Shown one piece after another: positions 21,331 to 31,467 of a stretch of DNA of 64,000 nucleotides; the first letter of the stretch is position 1, and every line of letters begins with the position of its first letter. The translations under genes were made by a program, and so were the position numbers. This DNA is from Psilocybe azurescens (Eukaryota > Basidiomycota > Agaricomycetes > Agaricales > Agrocybaceae): NCBI GenBank assembly GCA_023853785.1, contig JAJIRX010000981.1:1-64000 (forward strand), read 5' to 3'. The notes below the pieces were generated by a model, which ran no database searches, was not told the origin of the DNA, and was given only the letters and a program-made list of their open reading frames with translations.

Positions 21331-22560
21331 TCAATACAACATCAGACAAAATAAAAATTTGACTAACAAGCGACGTGTCAATATCTCTTCTTCTCTCTCT
21401 ACCACTTGAAAATGTTTACAGATACAGGTCAACATAAGCTGAAGAACCCTATCAGAGACTATAAGCAACTCCTGGACAACCTCGTGATTGAACAGTTCAA
21501 AAGTGATTCTTGGACAGGCTACAGCAAGACACCGTTGCACTTTGAATCCCAGATACCATGAATTTATCGCAGAATACTTGTGAGCAGGCTCCTTGAAGTC
21601 AAAGAATCCCACGGTTGATGGTTTCATCAGTGGAAGGGTCCAGCAGTGCAAATCCCTGAGATGTCTATGGCCAGGATAGAAGGTCAGCTCAGGTCCGGTC
21701 TCAGGTTTGTAAGACCTCAGTGTGACCAAAAGATCAATAGTGAGCTGCTGTTGTGCAATTATTGGAAGGTCGTGCTGGCCTATTATATTCCACCTCCTTC
21801 CACTGTATTTTGTGGTTATGAGAACATGAAGCTCAGGGGAGGCAGGAAGGCAAAGAAGACTGAGTTGGTCCTCAAAAGTGGCTTTAGGGTATAGAGAAAA
21901 TGCGGCATCGTAGGTTATTAAGTTCATGACGCAGGCTGATTCATGATCAAATATCAGCGGCCACAACAGCAAGAAATGGACAACACCCTTACTGGAATGA
22001 AACCCTAGTATTGAACTAAGAGCTGATCCATTCAACGTTATTACTTGGATCTTCCCACCTTTGTGAACTCCATCCTTGCGAAAATTCAACACAAAACCCC
22101 TGGTGTATCAAGCACCCGACAATACTTCGCCATACATGTGAGCCTCCGTCTCATTCTCCAGGAACTCCTGAAGTGTACCACATGGATGCTGACGAGGGCT
22201 AGGATCAAAATTATATCTATGCATTTCGAGCCAGCAGCAGACTTCTCGTCGAAAGCAATGGTCCACATACAAATCAAGATTGCCAGGCGTCCACTTGTTC
22301 CCAGTATGATTGAGAAAATGGAGGGCAGACAACCCCGAAACAATCAAACCCGTCTTGAATTGCATTCGGCAGAAGTCATCCACAATTGATGAATTGTCGT
22401 TGAAATACTGACTGAATAGTTTATCAAGATTGAAAGCGTGTCGAAGGTAAGAAGTGACCCTGGAGTAGGTGTCCGTACAAGTATGTGAACATCTGTAAAG
22501 ATCAGCCTGGCTCAAGCAGGACATCACAGCGTCGTCCGCTGTCAGTGGTCTTCGCGGTAA
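21331..22560 (-). CDS. F-box-class protein with nucleotidyltransferase-like region
   Basis: A minus-strand multi-exon gene of a type I associate with mushroom F-box families. The first clear exon has LSQADLYRCSHTCTDTYSRV, as in F-box C-termini, then TGLIVSGLSALHFLNHTG and NLDLYVDHCF, resembling the SG-S...DLDL pattern of nucleotidyltransferase folds. After an in-frame TGA near 22,104 the frame continues (NFRKDGVHKGGKIQVITLNG) into GFHS. A clean intron (donor GTAAGGGTGTTG, acceptor AATCAG, ~21,935-21,995) joins it to CVMNLITYDAAFSLYPKATF. Splicing is conserved but one stop interrupts the frame. Function unproven. Confidence 0.5.
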
Positions 22561-22889
22561 TTAGAATTACATATGTCAGTAAATGCAGGGCAATACAATT
22601 GAAGGACTTACAACAACATCAGAGGCATTGTAACACAAAGAAAGGGAGCGATAGATTCATTCTCAGTGGATATTTATCACACAAAGTATTGCCATGCTAT
22701 GATCCTGTTACCCAGATCTAAGATCCAACCAATGGGAGGCGCAATAATACATCCTTTTTGTGAGTATTGTTTTTGTTATATCATAAAATATCAGTCGAAG
22801 AGACCAATTCAAAAGATGCCATGGTAAACCACATTTTTATACAATATTAATAAGAGGAATCCAATTTTGTTGTCCTTCCTACATTCACA

Positions 22890-23868
22890 CAAAACTTGTT
22901 ACCACATCCAATCATATCTGCTTGTCTCCACATGAAGGGACCACCCTCAATAAAGAAAGGATCTCGCAGAGTAACGTGGATGCCTCCATCCCACAAACTG
23001 TTTATGCCCCCACCTGACTACTTCAACACCGCCAGCAGACAAAGCCTTCCTCCAAAGGACCAGACAGCTTTCCCGCATTTCATATCTGGGACGCTGGCTT
23101 GTCCAATCCTGGTCAATCCGAAGTTGAATTCTTCAAAGGGGATACCCCGCATAAGATGACAATCGTTTAGCAAAACAACAAACTCTTCATGTGTGAAGAG
23201 CTCTGGGTAAAAGCAGTATATGCGAGTAGGCGATAACGCGAAAAACTGAGATGATAGCTGGCTCATTAAAAGACCACAAAGGGTGGCTTGCATCCTTGTC
23301 GAGAGGATACAGACCACCCTTGAGCCATCAAACCATAAAGATGGCCTGTCAGTGTATTATATGCAATCTCTAACATTTTGGCTTACTAATAAGAACTTTT
23401 TGAACTTTTTGTATCCCACTGACAACCTGGAATCAACACAACTGGTATGGTCTATGAGGTACCCATTGGACATCAGCAACTCCTGCAAACTCAACCAGGC
23501 AGAGGAAGAAGGAAGGATGATATCGAGCTGCCTAGGGTTGATGCGACGGTAGATAGTGGTGTGGACACTCATTATACATCTCACAATGGGCCTGATTATC
23601 ACACCTTCATGGATGCGCGCAATAGACCAAATAACGTGATGACAGCATCCACAGGTAAAAAGTCAACTAAAAAAGTCTTCACTCTGTGACATATGAATTC
23701 CTGAATCAGTTGCCTGAATCGTTGGTTGGTTGCATTTAGTGCTACAAGGGACGACCACGAGCAGGACTCTGAGATCTTCCAAAGCAATTCACTGGATAGA
23801 TTGGACATATCTGTAGAAATTAACATATAAGAATACATCACCTCTATACAAAGATACAGTAAAGTCAC
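22890..23868 (-). CDS. F-box protein, second
   Basis: The N-terminal exon reads MSNLSSELLWKISESCSWSS then LVALNATNQRFRQLIQEF, a good F-box helix pattern (SCF substrate adaptor role by family). Further minus-strand exons carry INPRQLDIILPSSSAWLSLQ and LLMSNGYLIDHTSC (~23,500), and then LFTHEEFVVLLNDCHLMRGI (~23,180), which looks like the same class of C-terminal region as its neighbour at 21.3 kb. Introns are short. No obvious stop within the exons, but boundaries are approximate. Confidence 0.5.
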
Positions 23869-24122
23869 CTGTCATGGAAATCACAGCGAGTGGGAGTAAG
23901 ACGTTTCAAGAATTCTCAAGATAATGTGGAATGTTAGAGAGCCGAGAGGGGCCAAGTAACGATCAAAAACTTGAAATTTGAATTATCAATAAACCCAAGA
24001 ACCTATTTAGAATCGGTACCGACGAACGGATCTATGGCAAAAAAAAAAGGAGAGAAAGATCAAAATCAAACTCAGAGATTGTGATCGTCTCTCAATCCCA
24101 CCACTCTGTCAAAGATTGTGAA

Positions 24123-24894
24123 TTAAAGCCGGGAGCCGGAAGATGTCATTGAAATAACATACTCTTTTAACATGCCAGGCACGAGCAAAAGTCGGCTGAA
24201 GTCATATTGACCACCATGCCCTCCACAAGGCACTTTACGATAAGAATTTTGCTGTACCATTCCCTCCAAGGTGACAATGAACAAACACCGAGTAGAATCA
24301 ATGCCACTAGACTGTTTAAGGAGGATGATATACACTGGATAGCAGCCTTTGCATGAATTTAGTCTTACTACTAGATGATGTATGGCAAGATTTACCTGAT
24401 TAAAATGAACAAACGTGTAAAGCATTCTATCATCACTGCCCCCAAGGTACACATTCAATTGTAATCCGATAGTCGTCGCTAAGGTCTGTGAAGTGGTCCA
24501 GAAGATGTGGACACATTGGAAGCCACAAGAAAACATCTAAGTCTCAATGCGAGACAATTGTCGGCAAACCAGCAAGAGCCGGGACTTCCACAGAGAAAAT
24601 GCTGTTGCATGCGCCACCTAAAAACCACAACTTCAGAATTCAACATCCTGATACAGGGTTATTTAAGAGGCAGAATTAGAAGAAAATGATGTAACATACC
24701 TGTAAACATGAACACATAGAACACAGACCCATCATGGAGTCCCTCATACTATATACAGTGTTGTTATCGACGATGTCCCAGGAGAGGTCCATAAAGGTGT
24801 TTGGTAAGATTGAAGAATTTGAAATAGAAGTGCAGCAGAACATGAATACATCACCTGTTGTCCGGAATAGGGGACGCTTTCCACCTTGATTCAC
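24123..24894 (-). other. Unrecognised minus-strand gene piece next to the Helitron
   Basis: A first exon (MNQGGKRPLFRTTGDVFMFC ... MRDSMMGLCSMCSCLQ) ends at a GTATGTTACATC donor; the matching acceptor TATCAG is near 24,650. The 24,123-24,536 frame (LQLNVYLGGSDDRMLYTFVH) may be its continuation. It starts within 40 bp of the Helitron coding start on the opposite strand, so it may be captured or truncated. No family assigned. Confidence 0.3.
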
Positions 24895-25787
24895 TCAACC
24901 CATGGTTTACCATGGAGAGTTTAAGACAAATAACAGCATCTAAACTTAGGTCATTGATCATACAACACTTGACCAAGAGGCATACTCATGTGTCTCTGAG
25001 GTCCCTTCTTCAAATGCACACGATGATTGCAACATTTCCAGAGCATGTGGTTAACGCAATAACGGCAGATGCAGCAGCCACTGTCACTGCAGGGGAGGGA
25101 AGATATGCGAGACCCGGAAATCAAAGACAAAGGGCCACGAATGACATTGGCACTGTCGGAACAATGAAGCGACAGAGGAGAGAAGAGCCGCCGCGATCAG
25201 CGACACCTGAGATGGACAGCGACAAGGATACAGAGAGGGACAACTTCTATGAAGTCTCAGAACGCTGTATAGAAGAAGTCATTCAGATCAATTTTCTCAG
25301 TGCACCAACAACAGATACACTGAAAGAAAGGCTTGGATTATTTATAGATGCCACCAGTAACAAAGCTTTGCGTCGGCAGACATGTGGATCATGCGCGAGG
25401 GACAGGCCAGAAGAGGATCTAAGAGAGAAGGATTTGGATGAAATACCGAACAAGGAGCTTCTTGCACTGGCGACTCCGCATCCCGCCCACGCTTTTGATG
25501 GACGGTATGTTGGTTCATGGGGATTTGGTCATCAATGATGGCAATACCCTTATAATCTGCTCGGAATGTTACAACTCGCTGAAAACCGAGAAAAGACCAA
25601 AATTCAGTTTAGGAAATGACCTTTGGATAGGTGGACGTACCCAAGGAGCTTCAAGATCTAACACTGCCAGAAAGGATGCTGATAGCAGTATACTTCCGGC
25701 TGCTTATATCGTCAAGCTTTTTCCGAAGCAGAAGGGAGCACAAGCTTGGGATCGCTGGAGGTCTTTACCCTCACCCATATATTCGGT

Positions 25788-26060
25788 GGAGTCCACCAAC
25801 TCCATGCCGGAGTTGGTGGAGTCCACATGGAGTTTGGTGACTTTTTTTTTGGCAGGTGTACCAGCCATTTAGAGGTGGAGGCTCCACCTGGAGTCCAGCT
25901 GGAATCCGCTCATCCTCCATGTGGACTCCATGTGGAACTTCATCTGAGTCTCACATCCTCCATATGGATTCCATATGGATTTGACTCAAGAAGCATGTAT
26001 ATCAGCATTAATACACTATTTCAGGGTCAATTTCTAATGGACTCCAGGTGGAGGATGATC
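25788..26060. repeat. Left subterminal palindromes of composite element 3
   Basis: GGTGGAGTCCACCAACTCC, then GGAGTCCACATGGAG, CCATGTGGACTCCATGTGGA and CCATATGGATTCCATATGGA. The GGAGTCC core is shared with copy 2, but the linking bases differ (ACATGG, ATATGG, AGGTGG rather than ACTGG). Confidence 0.8.
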
Positions 26061-26110
26061 CCCAGATTTTATTTATATTTTATTTATATTTTATTATAAT
26101 GTAAAAAAAA

Positions 26111-26183
26111 GCACCAACAAGAATTGAACTCGGGCATCTGAGAAGGCCGCACACTGACATTAAACCAACTAAGCTATAGAGCC
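26111..26183 (-). other. Degenerate tRNA-like sequence with Pol III signals
   Basis: Read on the minus strand, 73 nt start GGCTCTATAGCTTAGTTGGT (box A-like TAGCTTAGTTGG). Box B-like GAGTTCAATTC follows at the right distance, and the segment ends ..GGTGC followed at once by eight T, a Pol III terminator. The anticodon stem and acceptor stem do not pair well, so I do not call a functional tRNA. It resembles the tRNA-derived head of a SINE. Unique to copy 3 among the three elements. Confidence 0.45.
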
Positions 26184-26279
26184 TTTGTAATTCATCAAAT
26201 TTTGATGGCCTACATACCAATACGGCTATTTACTCGGCATTTCTCGGCAGTGACAAATAACGTCACATATGTGACTTAT

Positions 26280-27250
26280 TGATGCCACGTCGGTCCGTTT
26301 ATTATTTCCACCACCCCACCTCTTCCTCCGACCACCACCACCCCGCTGCTGCCGTTGTGCGTTGCCCCCCACCGCACTGTCGTCGGTCAGAGCCAGGCCC
26401 ATGCCAACCCGACCCGACACGCATCGCATCGCGAACGAACCGAGACCGACGAAGAACAGACGGACACCCGTGAACGAATGGAGGTGAGTACGGAACAAGA
26501 TGGAACGAGGCGGGTGGAGAACGAGGAACGAGGTGAGGCGAATGCGAACGAGGGGGGAACGAGGGCGATGCAATGCAAACGAGGAACGAGGTCACAACCC
26601 CAGGTAAGTCGCGAATTCGCATGCCGCTGCCATTAACCGCTCTCCCCCCCCTCTTTTTCGTGTAGGCCGACGACAATGACAATGACGGGTACGTACGGTA
26701 CGTACAACAATGGGTACGACGGCACGCAGGACGCGTACGGACAACGACACCAACATGTACGCAGACCATGACAACAACGCGTACAATGGCCGTGACAACA
26801 ACAACAACGGCCACGACGACCACGACCACGACGTGTACGACGGCCACAACAATGACGACAACGATGATGTGTACGACAGCCATGATGATGACGACGACGG
26901 CGCATACAACGGCCACGACAACGACAACGATGTGTACAATGACGACAACGACACGTACGACGGCCACGACAACGACAACGACGTGTACAACGATGACAAT
27001 GACGTGTACGACAGCCACGACAACAACAACAATGACGCGTACAACAGCCACGACAACGACAGTGACATGTACGACGACGTATGTGTACGACAGCCACAAC
27101 GACGACAACAACGCATATGACAGACGCAGCAGACACGACAGCACAACGTACGGACATGCCGGACGCGTACGACGGCCACCATGACATGTACGAAGGCTAC
27201 CACAGCGTGTACGACGGCCACCACAACAACGACAATGCATACGGCAGGGC
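26280..27250 (+). other. Head, intron and GAC/AAC-triplet body of composite element 3
   Basis: The head repeats the copy 1 sequence (GCCACGTCGGTCCGTT, ACCACCACCACCCCGCTGC, GTCGGTCAGAGCCAGGC, CCAACCCGACCCGACACGC). The first-exon part has Glu/Arg/Thr-rich frames. After the intron the body is (G/A)AC triplets with TACGACGGCCACGACAACG-type units. In one frame it reads Asp/Asn/His/Tyr-rich (DNDVYDSHDNNNND); in another it is mostly Thr. An ATG near 26,479 can reach the intron donor in frame and read on into the Thr-rich frame to about 27,184. Confidence 0.65.
26604..26665 (+). other. Spliceosomal-type intron in composite element 3
   Basis: 62 bp from GTAAGTCGCGAA (after CCCCAG) to GTGTAG, with CATTAAC as a branch-point-like site and a C/T tract. 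Donor context is the same as in copy 1 (57 bp intron). Confidence 0.65.
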
Positions 27251-27664
27251 TACGAGCGACACAGCCATCCTCTCGCCCCCCTTTTTTTCTTCTTTTTTTC
27301 TTTTTTTTTATCTCATTTTCTCTTTTTTTTTTTTCATGTTCATGTGCTTCTATATTTATTTGAACCAACTATGTACCCTCTTGCCTCCTTTTTTGTCTGT
27401 TTTGTATGTTTTTCTTCTATTTCTTTTGTTTTATATATTTTTATATATTTCTTTTTTTATGTTTCAGTGGTGATGAACTTCGCTAGTAGATAATATTGTA
27501 GATAATAATGTAGTATATAGTTTTTAATATATTATATATACATTCTTACATGAATTTACTCTAAGAAAATACATTCCAATTAAAATCTGGCTATAGCTGG
27601 ACTTTGTGAAATTCAATAAGTCTGCTCTCTGATGGCCTAAGCTGGAATATTGTTACCCAGGTAT

Positions 27665-27905
27665 GGAGTCCAGGTGGATTCTAATTGAACTCCACCTGGA
27701 CTCCACCTGGACTCCACCTGGCCTCCACCTGGCCTCCACCTGGCCTCCAGTTGGATTCAAGTGGAATTGCTTGAAGTCCATCTGGAGTCCATCTGGAGTC
27801 CACCTGAACTCCACCTATCAAAGATAACTTTCTGAACACTTGGATATGTTCCAGATGGAGTCCATGTGGAGTCCACCACTTCTGTATGGAGTTGGTGGAC
27901 TCCAC
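27665..27905. repeat. Right subterminal palindromes of composite element 3
   Basis: A 12-bp tandem ACTCCACCTGG(A/C) / CCTCCACCTGGC array (27,688-27,750), then CATCTGGAGTC and CATGTGGAGTCCACCA units leading to the terminus. Confidence 0.85.
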
Positions 27906-28544
27906 ATGGAGTATATGGGTGGAGGTAAAGTACACGGATCGCGCTCAGATGCATAATGGGCTTCAAGGGAATGTATCAACGTACCAGCTGAACCCAAATC
28001 AAGTCACATCAATGCTGGAGGGAGGCTTAAAAACGTACCCACGCCCGCCCAAAATTCTTCCAGCAACCATCGGCATCACATTTGTTGGCCCAAAGGGATT
28101 GCCAGAATCATCAATGCCGACCATGTTTAGAGTCAGACAAAGACGGGTGAGGGACGCTCTACAATGGCTCAAAATCAACAACATGCTCTATGCAGATATA
28201 ACGATCTCGGAAGAAAACCTCACCTTACTTCCAGAAGATGGGATCCCAGAAGAATTGATAATGACGGCGAAGCATTCAGCGGACATCAAAGCAGTAGAGA
28301 GAGAACACTCAGGTTACGTACCAGAGGATGCAGCTGACAAAGGTACAATCTTTACACAATCAGCCGAGTGCGCATTTAGCTAAACTGCTGAGAGAAAACA
28401 TACAGAATACATTGAATGAGGCCGGACTTGCAGAAATAGATGAGCTTCCTGAAGAAAATGAACAGCGTAAAATACAGTCACTTACATAGAGACAACAAGT
28501 TCTGATTCAAATTAACTGAACTAGAGACCGACGAAGTTGAGCCT

Positions 28545-30208
28545 ATGGTTATCCCTCTACAGTCAATGGGGGTAGTTGACATAGATGGAGGGGATATCAG
28601 TTCATCGGAACTTCTTGCACACACTCTCAGCAATAGCTGCATGGAGCAAGATATCCCAGAAGACTATACCATATGCTGGGAAGTGCTTTCGTCAACAAAT
28701 ATGCATGCGTGGATCCCAAAACTGGTCTAAGAAACGACAGAGGGCTGAGCAATCCTAATCATCTACTGGGATGCTTCCCAACATTATTTCCATATGGGAT
28801 GGGCAGGATCGAGACGAACAGACCAGTATATATAGCCTACAAGACACACGTCAGATGGACAATGGAATATGTGGACCGGAGATTTAGAAAAGAAATTCAG
28901 TACCCTTTCCAGGTTTTTGGCATCATGCAGAAGAGAGCTGTGTGCAGATCAGCCATGTTACAAATGAAAAAATTGACATTCGTATGCAACATGAACATGA
29001 TAGCCAACCTCAAGCCCGCAGATCTGCTTGAGGCAAGCAAAGAAGAGACCCGAGGAGCGAGATTTTCCAATCCTGCAGTCAGGGCTCTCCAGGAGGAACT
29101 GAGTGCGGTCTGGACAAAAGTGAAAGGGACAGAGAAGTCGAGGGTGAGTGTTAGATCGAAGGTGTGGGGCACAAATTTGATCTTCAATCCACCATCGATC
29201 TGGATGACAATCAATCCGGCGGACTCTCAAGACCCTATAGCCCAAGTATTCGGCCGGAGAGGAGATCAATATGGATGCTTTCTGCAATACTGCCGGCCCC
29301 AACCATATCACAAGAGCCATGAACATTGCAGCCAATCCATATGCCTCGGCACAATACTTTCATTTTATAGTGAAGACCGTGTTTGAGGAGTTGCTAGGAA
29401 TCAAAAAGCATCCAAAAGGGAAACTTGAACGCGAGTATGGGGTGCTAGGGAAAGTCCAGAGCTATATCGGAACAGTTGAGGCACAGGGACACAGGACACT
29501 GCACTTGCACACTCTCATCTGGCTGAAAGACATGCCGACGGCACACAAGATCAAGACTGCCCTGAAAACAGAAGGGTTCAGAAAAAGATGAAAGCATACA
29601 TCAAAAATGTAATCCAGGCCGATATTGGCAGCAAGACCAAGGAGCAGGTTCTCAAAATACCAAAGGTCACAGGAATATCATATTCTCGTCTAGTTGATCC
29701 GCAGACTGCCACCGATGAAGAGTTATTAGACCGACTTGCAAAGCTTGTGAGGGCGTTGCAATACCATAAATGCACGCCAGCCGCATGTCTCAAGTTGGTA
29801 AAAGGACGACTGGAATGCAAGAGGAGGGCCCCATTCCATAAGGCGATAGACGATTGGGTTGACAAAGTTGGAAATTGGGGGCCAAAACGAGTATGCGAGC
29901 TGTTGAACTCATTCAATCCAAGCATTATGCAGGCATTGAGGGCAAACCATGACCTCAAGCTTATCATGAGTGGAAAGGATATTGCCACGATCACATTCTA
30001 CATAACAAACTACGCGACAAAGAAACAGCAAAGGTCGTCAAACATGTCAGCCCTGCTTGCAACCACATTAGCTTTCTCAAGGGCAGCGGATAGACACCAG
30101 ACAGACATGAACCTTGTCAACAAAAGACTGATTCAACGATGCACAAATTCATTGACAAGATACCAGGAGTTCAGCACACCTGAGGTGATGAGCTATATCA
30201 TGGGATAG
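28545..30208 (+). pseudogene. Helitron Rep (HUH endonuclease) region
   Basis: Rolling-circle replication initiator of the Helitron. It nicks and joins single-stranded ends through two tyrosines. Landmarks: LLGCFPTLFPYGMG (~28,770), FNPPSIWMTINPADSQDP (~29,185), the HUH motif HLH in RTLHLHTLIWLKD (His codons at 29,502 and 29,508), and the two-Tyr motif in FYITNYATKKQ (codons 29,999 and 30,011). All catalytic residues are present. The region is spread over three frames, with shifts near 28,710, 29,265 (one extra G) and 29,585. Confidence 0.85.
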
Positions 30209-30558
30209 GGAGATATTTATGAATCACACCATTTCATATCCATATTCTGGGATGTGGCTGCCCGAAGCTTACAAACAATATTTCCTGAACTAGACAGGCC
30301 CAGGTGAGTGTACATCATACCAGCAGTGTGTGGGATCCGACTTACAATTGCAGCAGAGGGGTTATAAGTTCAAGAGACGGCACAGACCAAACACATGGAT
30401 TGCCTACTTCTCTTGAGACACTGACACCTGCTCAAGGAAGCTCAACGGTGCTGATGATGCAAAGAGAACATGTACCGGATCCAGGGGTAAGACCAGCAAT
30501 AGCACAGGCTTCAAAGAGCTGGATCATCTAAAAGCAGGAATTAAATGTTACAATCAAT

Positions 30559-31461
30559 ATGGTCGGAGGAAAAGTGGTATTGAGAGACCAACTGAAAGAT
30601 TACGAATTCAGAGGAGAAGAGCTCTGTGAAATGAACTTTCTGAAGTTCATGTTGAACACATACGAAGGAGACATTGTGAAGAAGAAAAAGAAGAAAACAA
30701 AAATGCCAAATGCTAACGCCGCCACCGATGCCAATACTGCGGCTACTGTCACTGATGCTGTTGTTGGTGTCGATGCCACTATTGTTGGTGTTGATGTCGC
30801 TGCCGTCGACGGCAATTTCTATATTGACAATCCTGACTTCGAAAATGAGGATGAGGAAGAGGGAGAGGGAGAGGAAGGTGACGAGGGAGGAGCAACACCA
30901 ATTCACAGGGGAAGAGGACGCCTGCTCAGTGAGTGGGTAAAATACAAAGAAGGTGCTGGAAAACTGACGAGATGTCGTATTGTAAGGGGCGATGGACATG
31001 AGACGATGCCTCAGTTCATAGGCAGATGGTTCCCAAGGAACGATGGCACCGAAGAGCACAAAAAGAATTTTACTACACATCAATCCCTCGCATTGCTGAG
31101 CCCATGGAGCGAGCTATCTGAGCTCAAAGGTGACTTCTCCATGTTCAAAGGAAAGTTCGATCACATGCTGGAACAGGGCGACCGAGAGGTTCTGAAAATC
31201 ATCCATAACATCCAGTACTATTATGAGTGTTTGGATGGAGCCCATGCGAGGAGGGAGGAAGAAAAGACAGCCCACAAAGGTGGTCTGCTCAAATTTGAGC
31301 TTGAAATAAGCAAAGAGAATAGGGCCGAGATGGATGAGCTAGTCAGAGCCAATGTAATTGAGGACGAGATGACAGAAGAAGACCTGGAGATAGCAAGATT
31401 GGAAAAGATTGCAGCTAGGGACACAATGTTTGGAATGGCAGCTCTATACAAAGGATACTGA
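30559..31461 (+). CDS. Helitron linker segment between Rep and helicase
   Basis: 300 codons starting MVGGKVVLRDQLKDYEFRGE, with EMNFLKFMLNTYEGDI followed by a Lys run, an Ala/Val-rich stretch and an acidic run (EDEEEGEGEEGDEGGATP). RCRIVRGDGHETMPQFIGRW and a Cys-poor C-terminus follow. The position and the YEFRG...FLKFMLNTYE words match the part of fungal Helitron proteins that joins Rep to helicase. It was probably one reading frame with its neighbours. Confidence 0.6.
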   Translation: MVGGKVVLRDQLKDYEFRGEELCEMNFLKFMLNTYEGDIVKKKKKKTKMPNANAATDANTAATVTDAVVGVDATIVGVDVAAVDGNFYIDNPDFENEDEEEGEGEEGDEGGATPIHRGRGRLLSEWVKYKEGAGKLTRCRIVRGDGHETMPQFIGRWFPRNDGTEEHKKNFTTHQSLALLSPWSELSELKGDFSMFKGKFDHMLEQGDREVLKIIHNIQYYYECLDGAHARREEEKTAHKGGLLKFELEISKENRAEMDELVRANVIEDEMTEEDLEIARLEKIAARDTMFGMAALYKGY

Positions 31462-31467
31462 GCAGGA

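Larger units (their letters stand above)
25758..27935 (+). mobile_element. Palindrome-rich composite element, copy 3 (inside the Helitron)
   Basis: Flanked by GGATCGCTG (25,749-25,757) and GGATCGCGC (27,936-27,944), a 9-bp target duplication with seven matching bases. Ends read inward GAGGTCTTTACCCTCACCCA and GTGTACTTTACCTCCACCCA, then TATA(T/C)TC. Order matches copy 2: left palindromes (25,788-26,060), a tRNA-like sequence, head (26,280-26,460), intron (26,604-26,665), triplet body (26,666-27,250), T-rich tract (27,280-27,350), AT block (27,485-27,570), right palindromes (27,665-27,905). Length is 2178 bp. No transposase. Confidence 0.9.
24858..28380 (+). pseudogene. Helitron N-terminal and DUF6570-like segment, split by insertion
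   Basis: The first 220 codons contain ESLRQITASKLRSLIIQHLT and a Cys pair (QTCGSCARDRPEEDL) followed by CSECYNSLKTEK. The next conserved block DVPKELQDLTLPERMLIAVY lies in another frame at 25,631. The insertion falls between AQAWD (ending 25,752) and RAQMHNGLQGNVSTYQLN (from 27,940). Removing the element and one target copy rejoins the frame exactly. The block continues with PRPPKILPATIGITFVGPKG and RQRRVRDALQWLK, as in the DUF6570 region. A frameshift of one G near 25,630 separates the two parts upstream. Confidence 0.75.

Noticed and set aside
26111..26183. Functional tRNA gene
   Set aside because: Promoter boxes are present but the anticodon and acceptor stems do not pair, so only a tRNA-like sequence is reported.
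26302..27240. 312-codon minus-strand Val-rich frame
   Set aside because: Antisense of the copy 3 body; it runs across the conserved intron and head.
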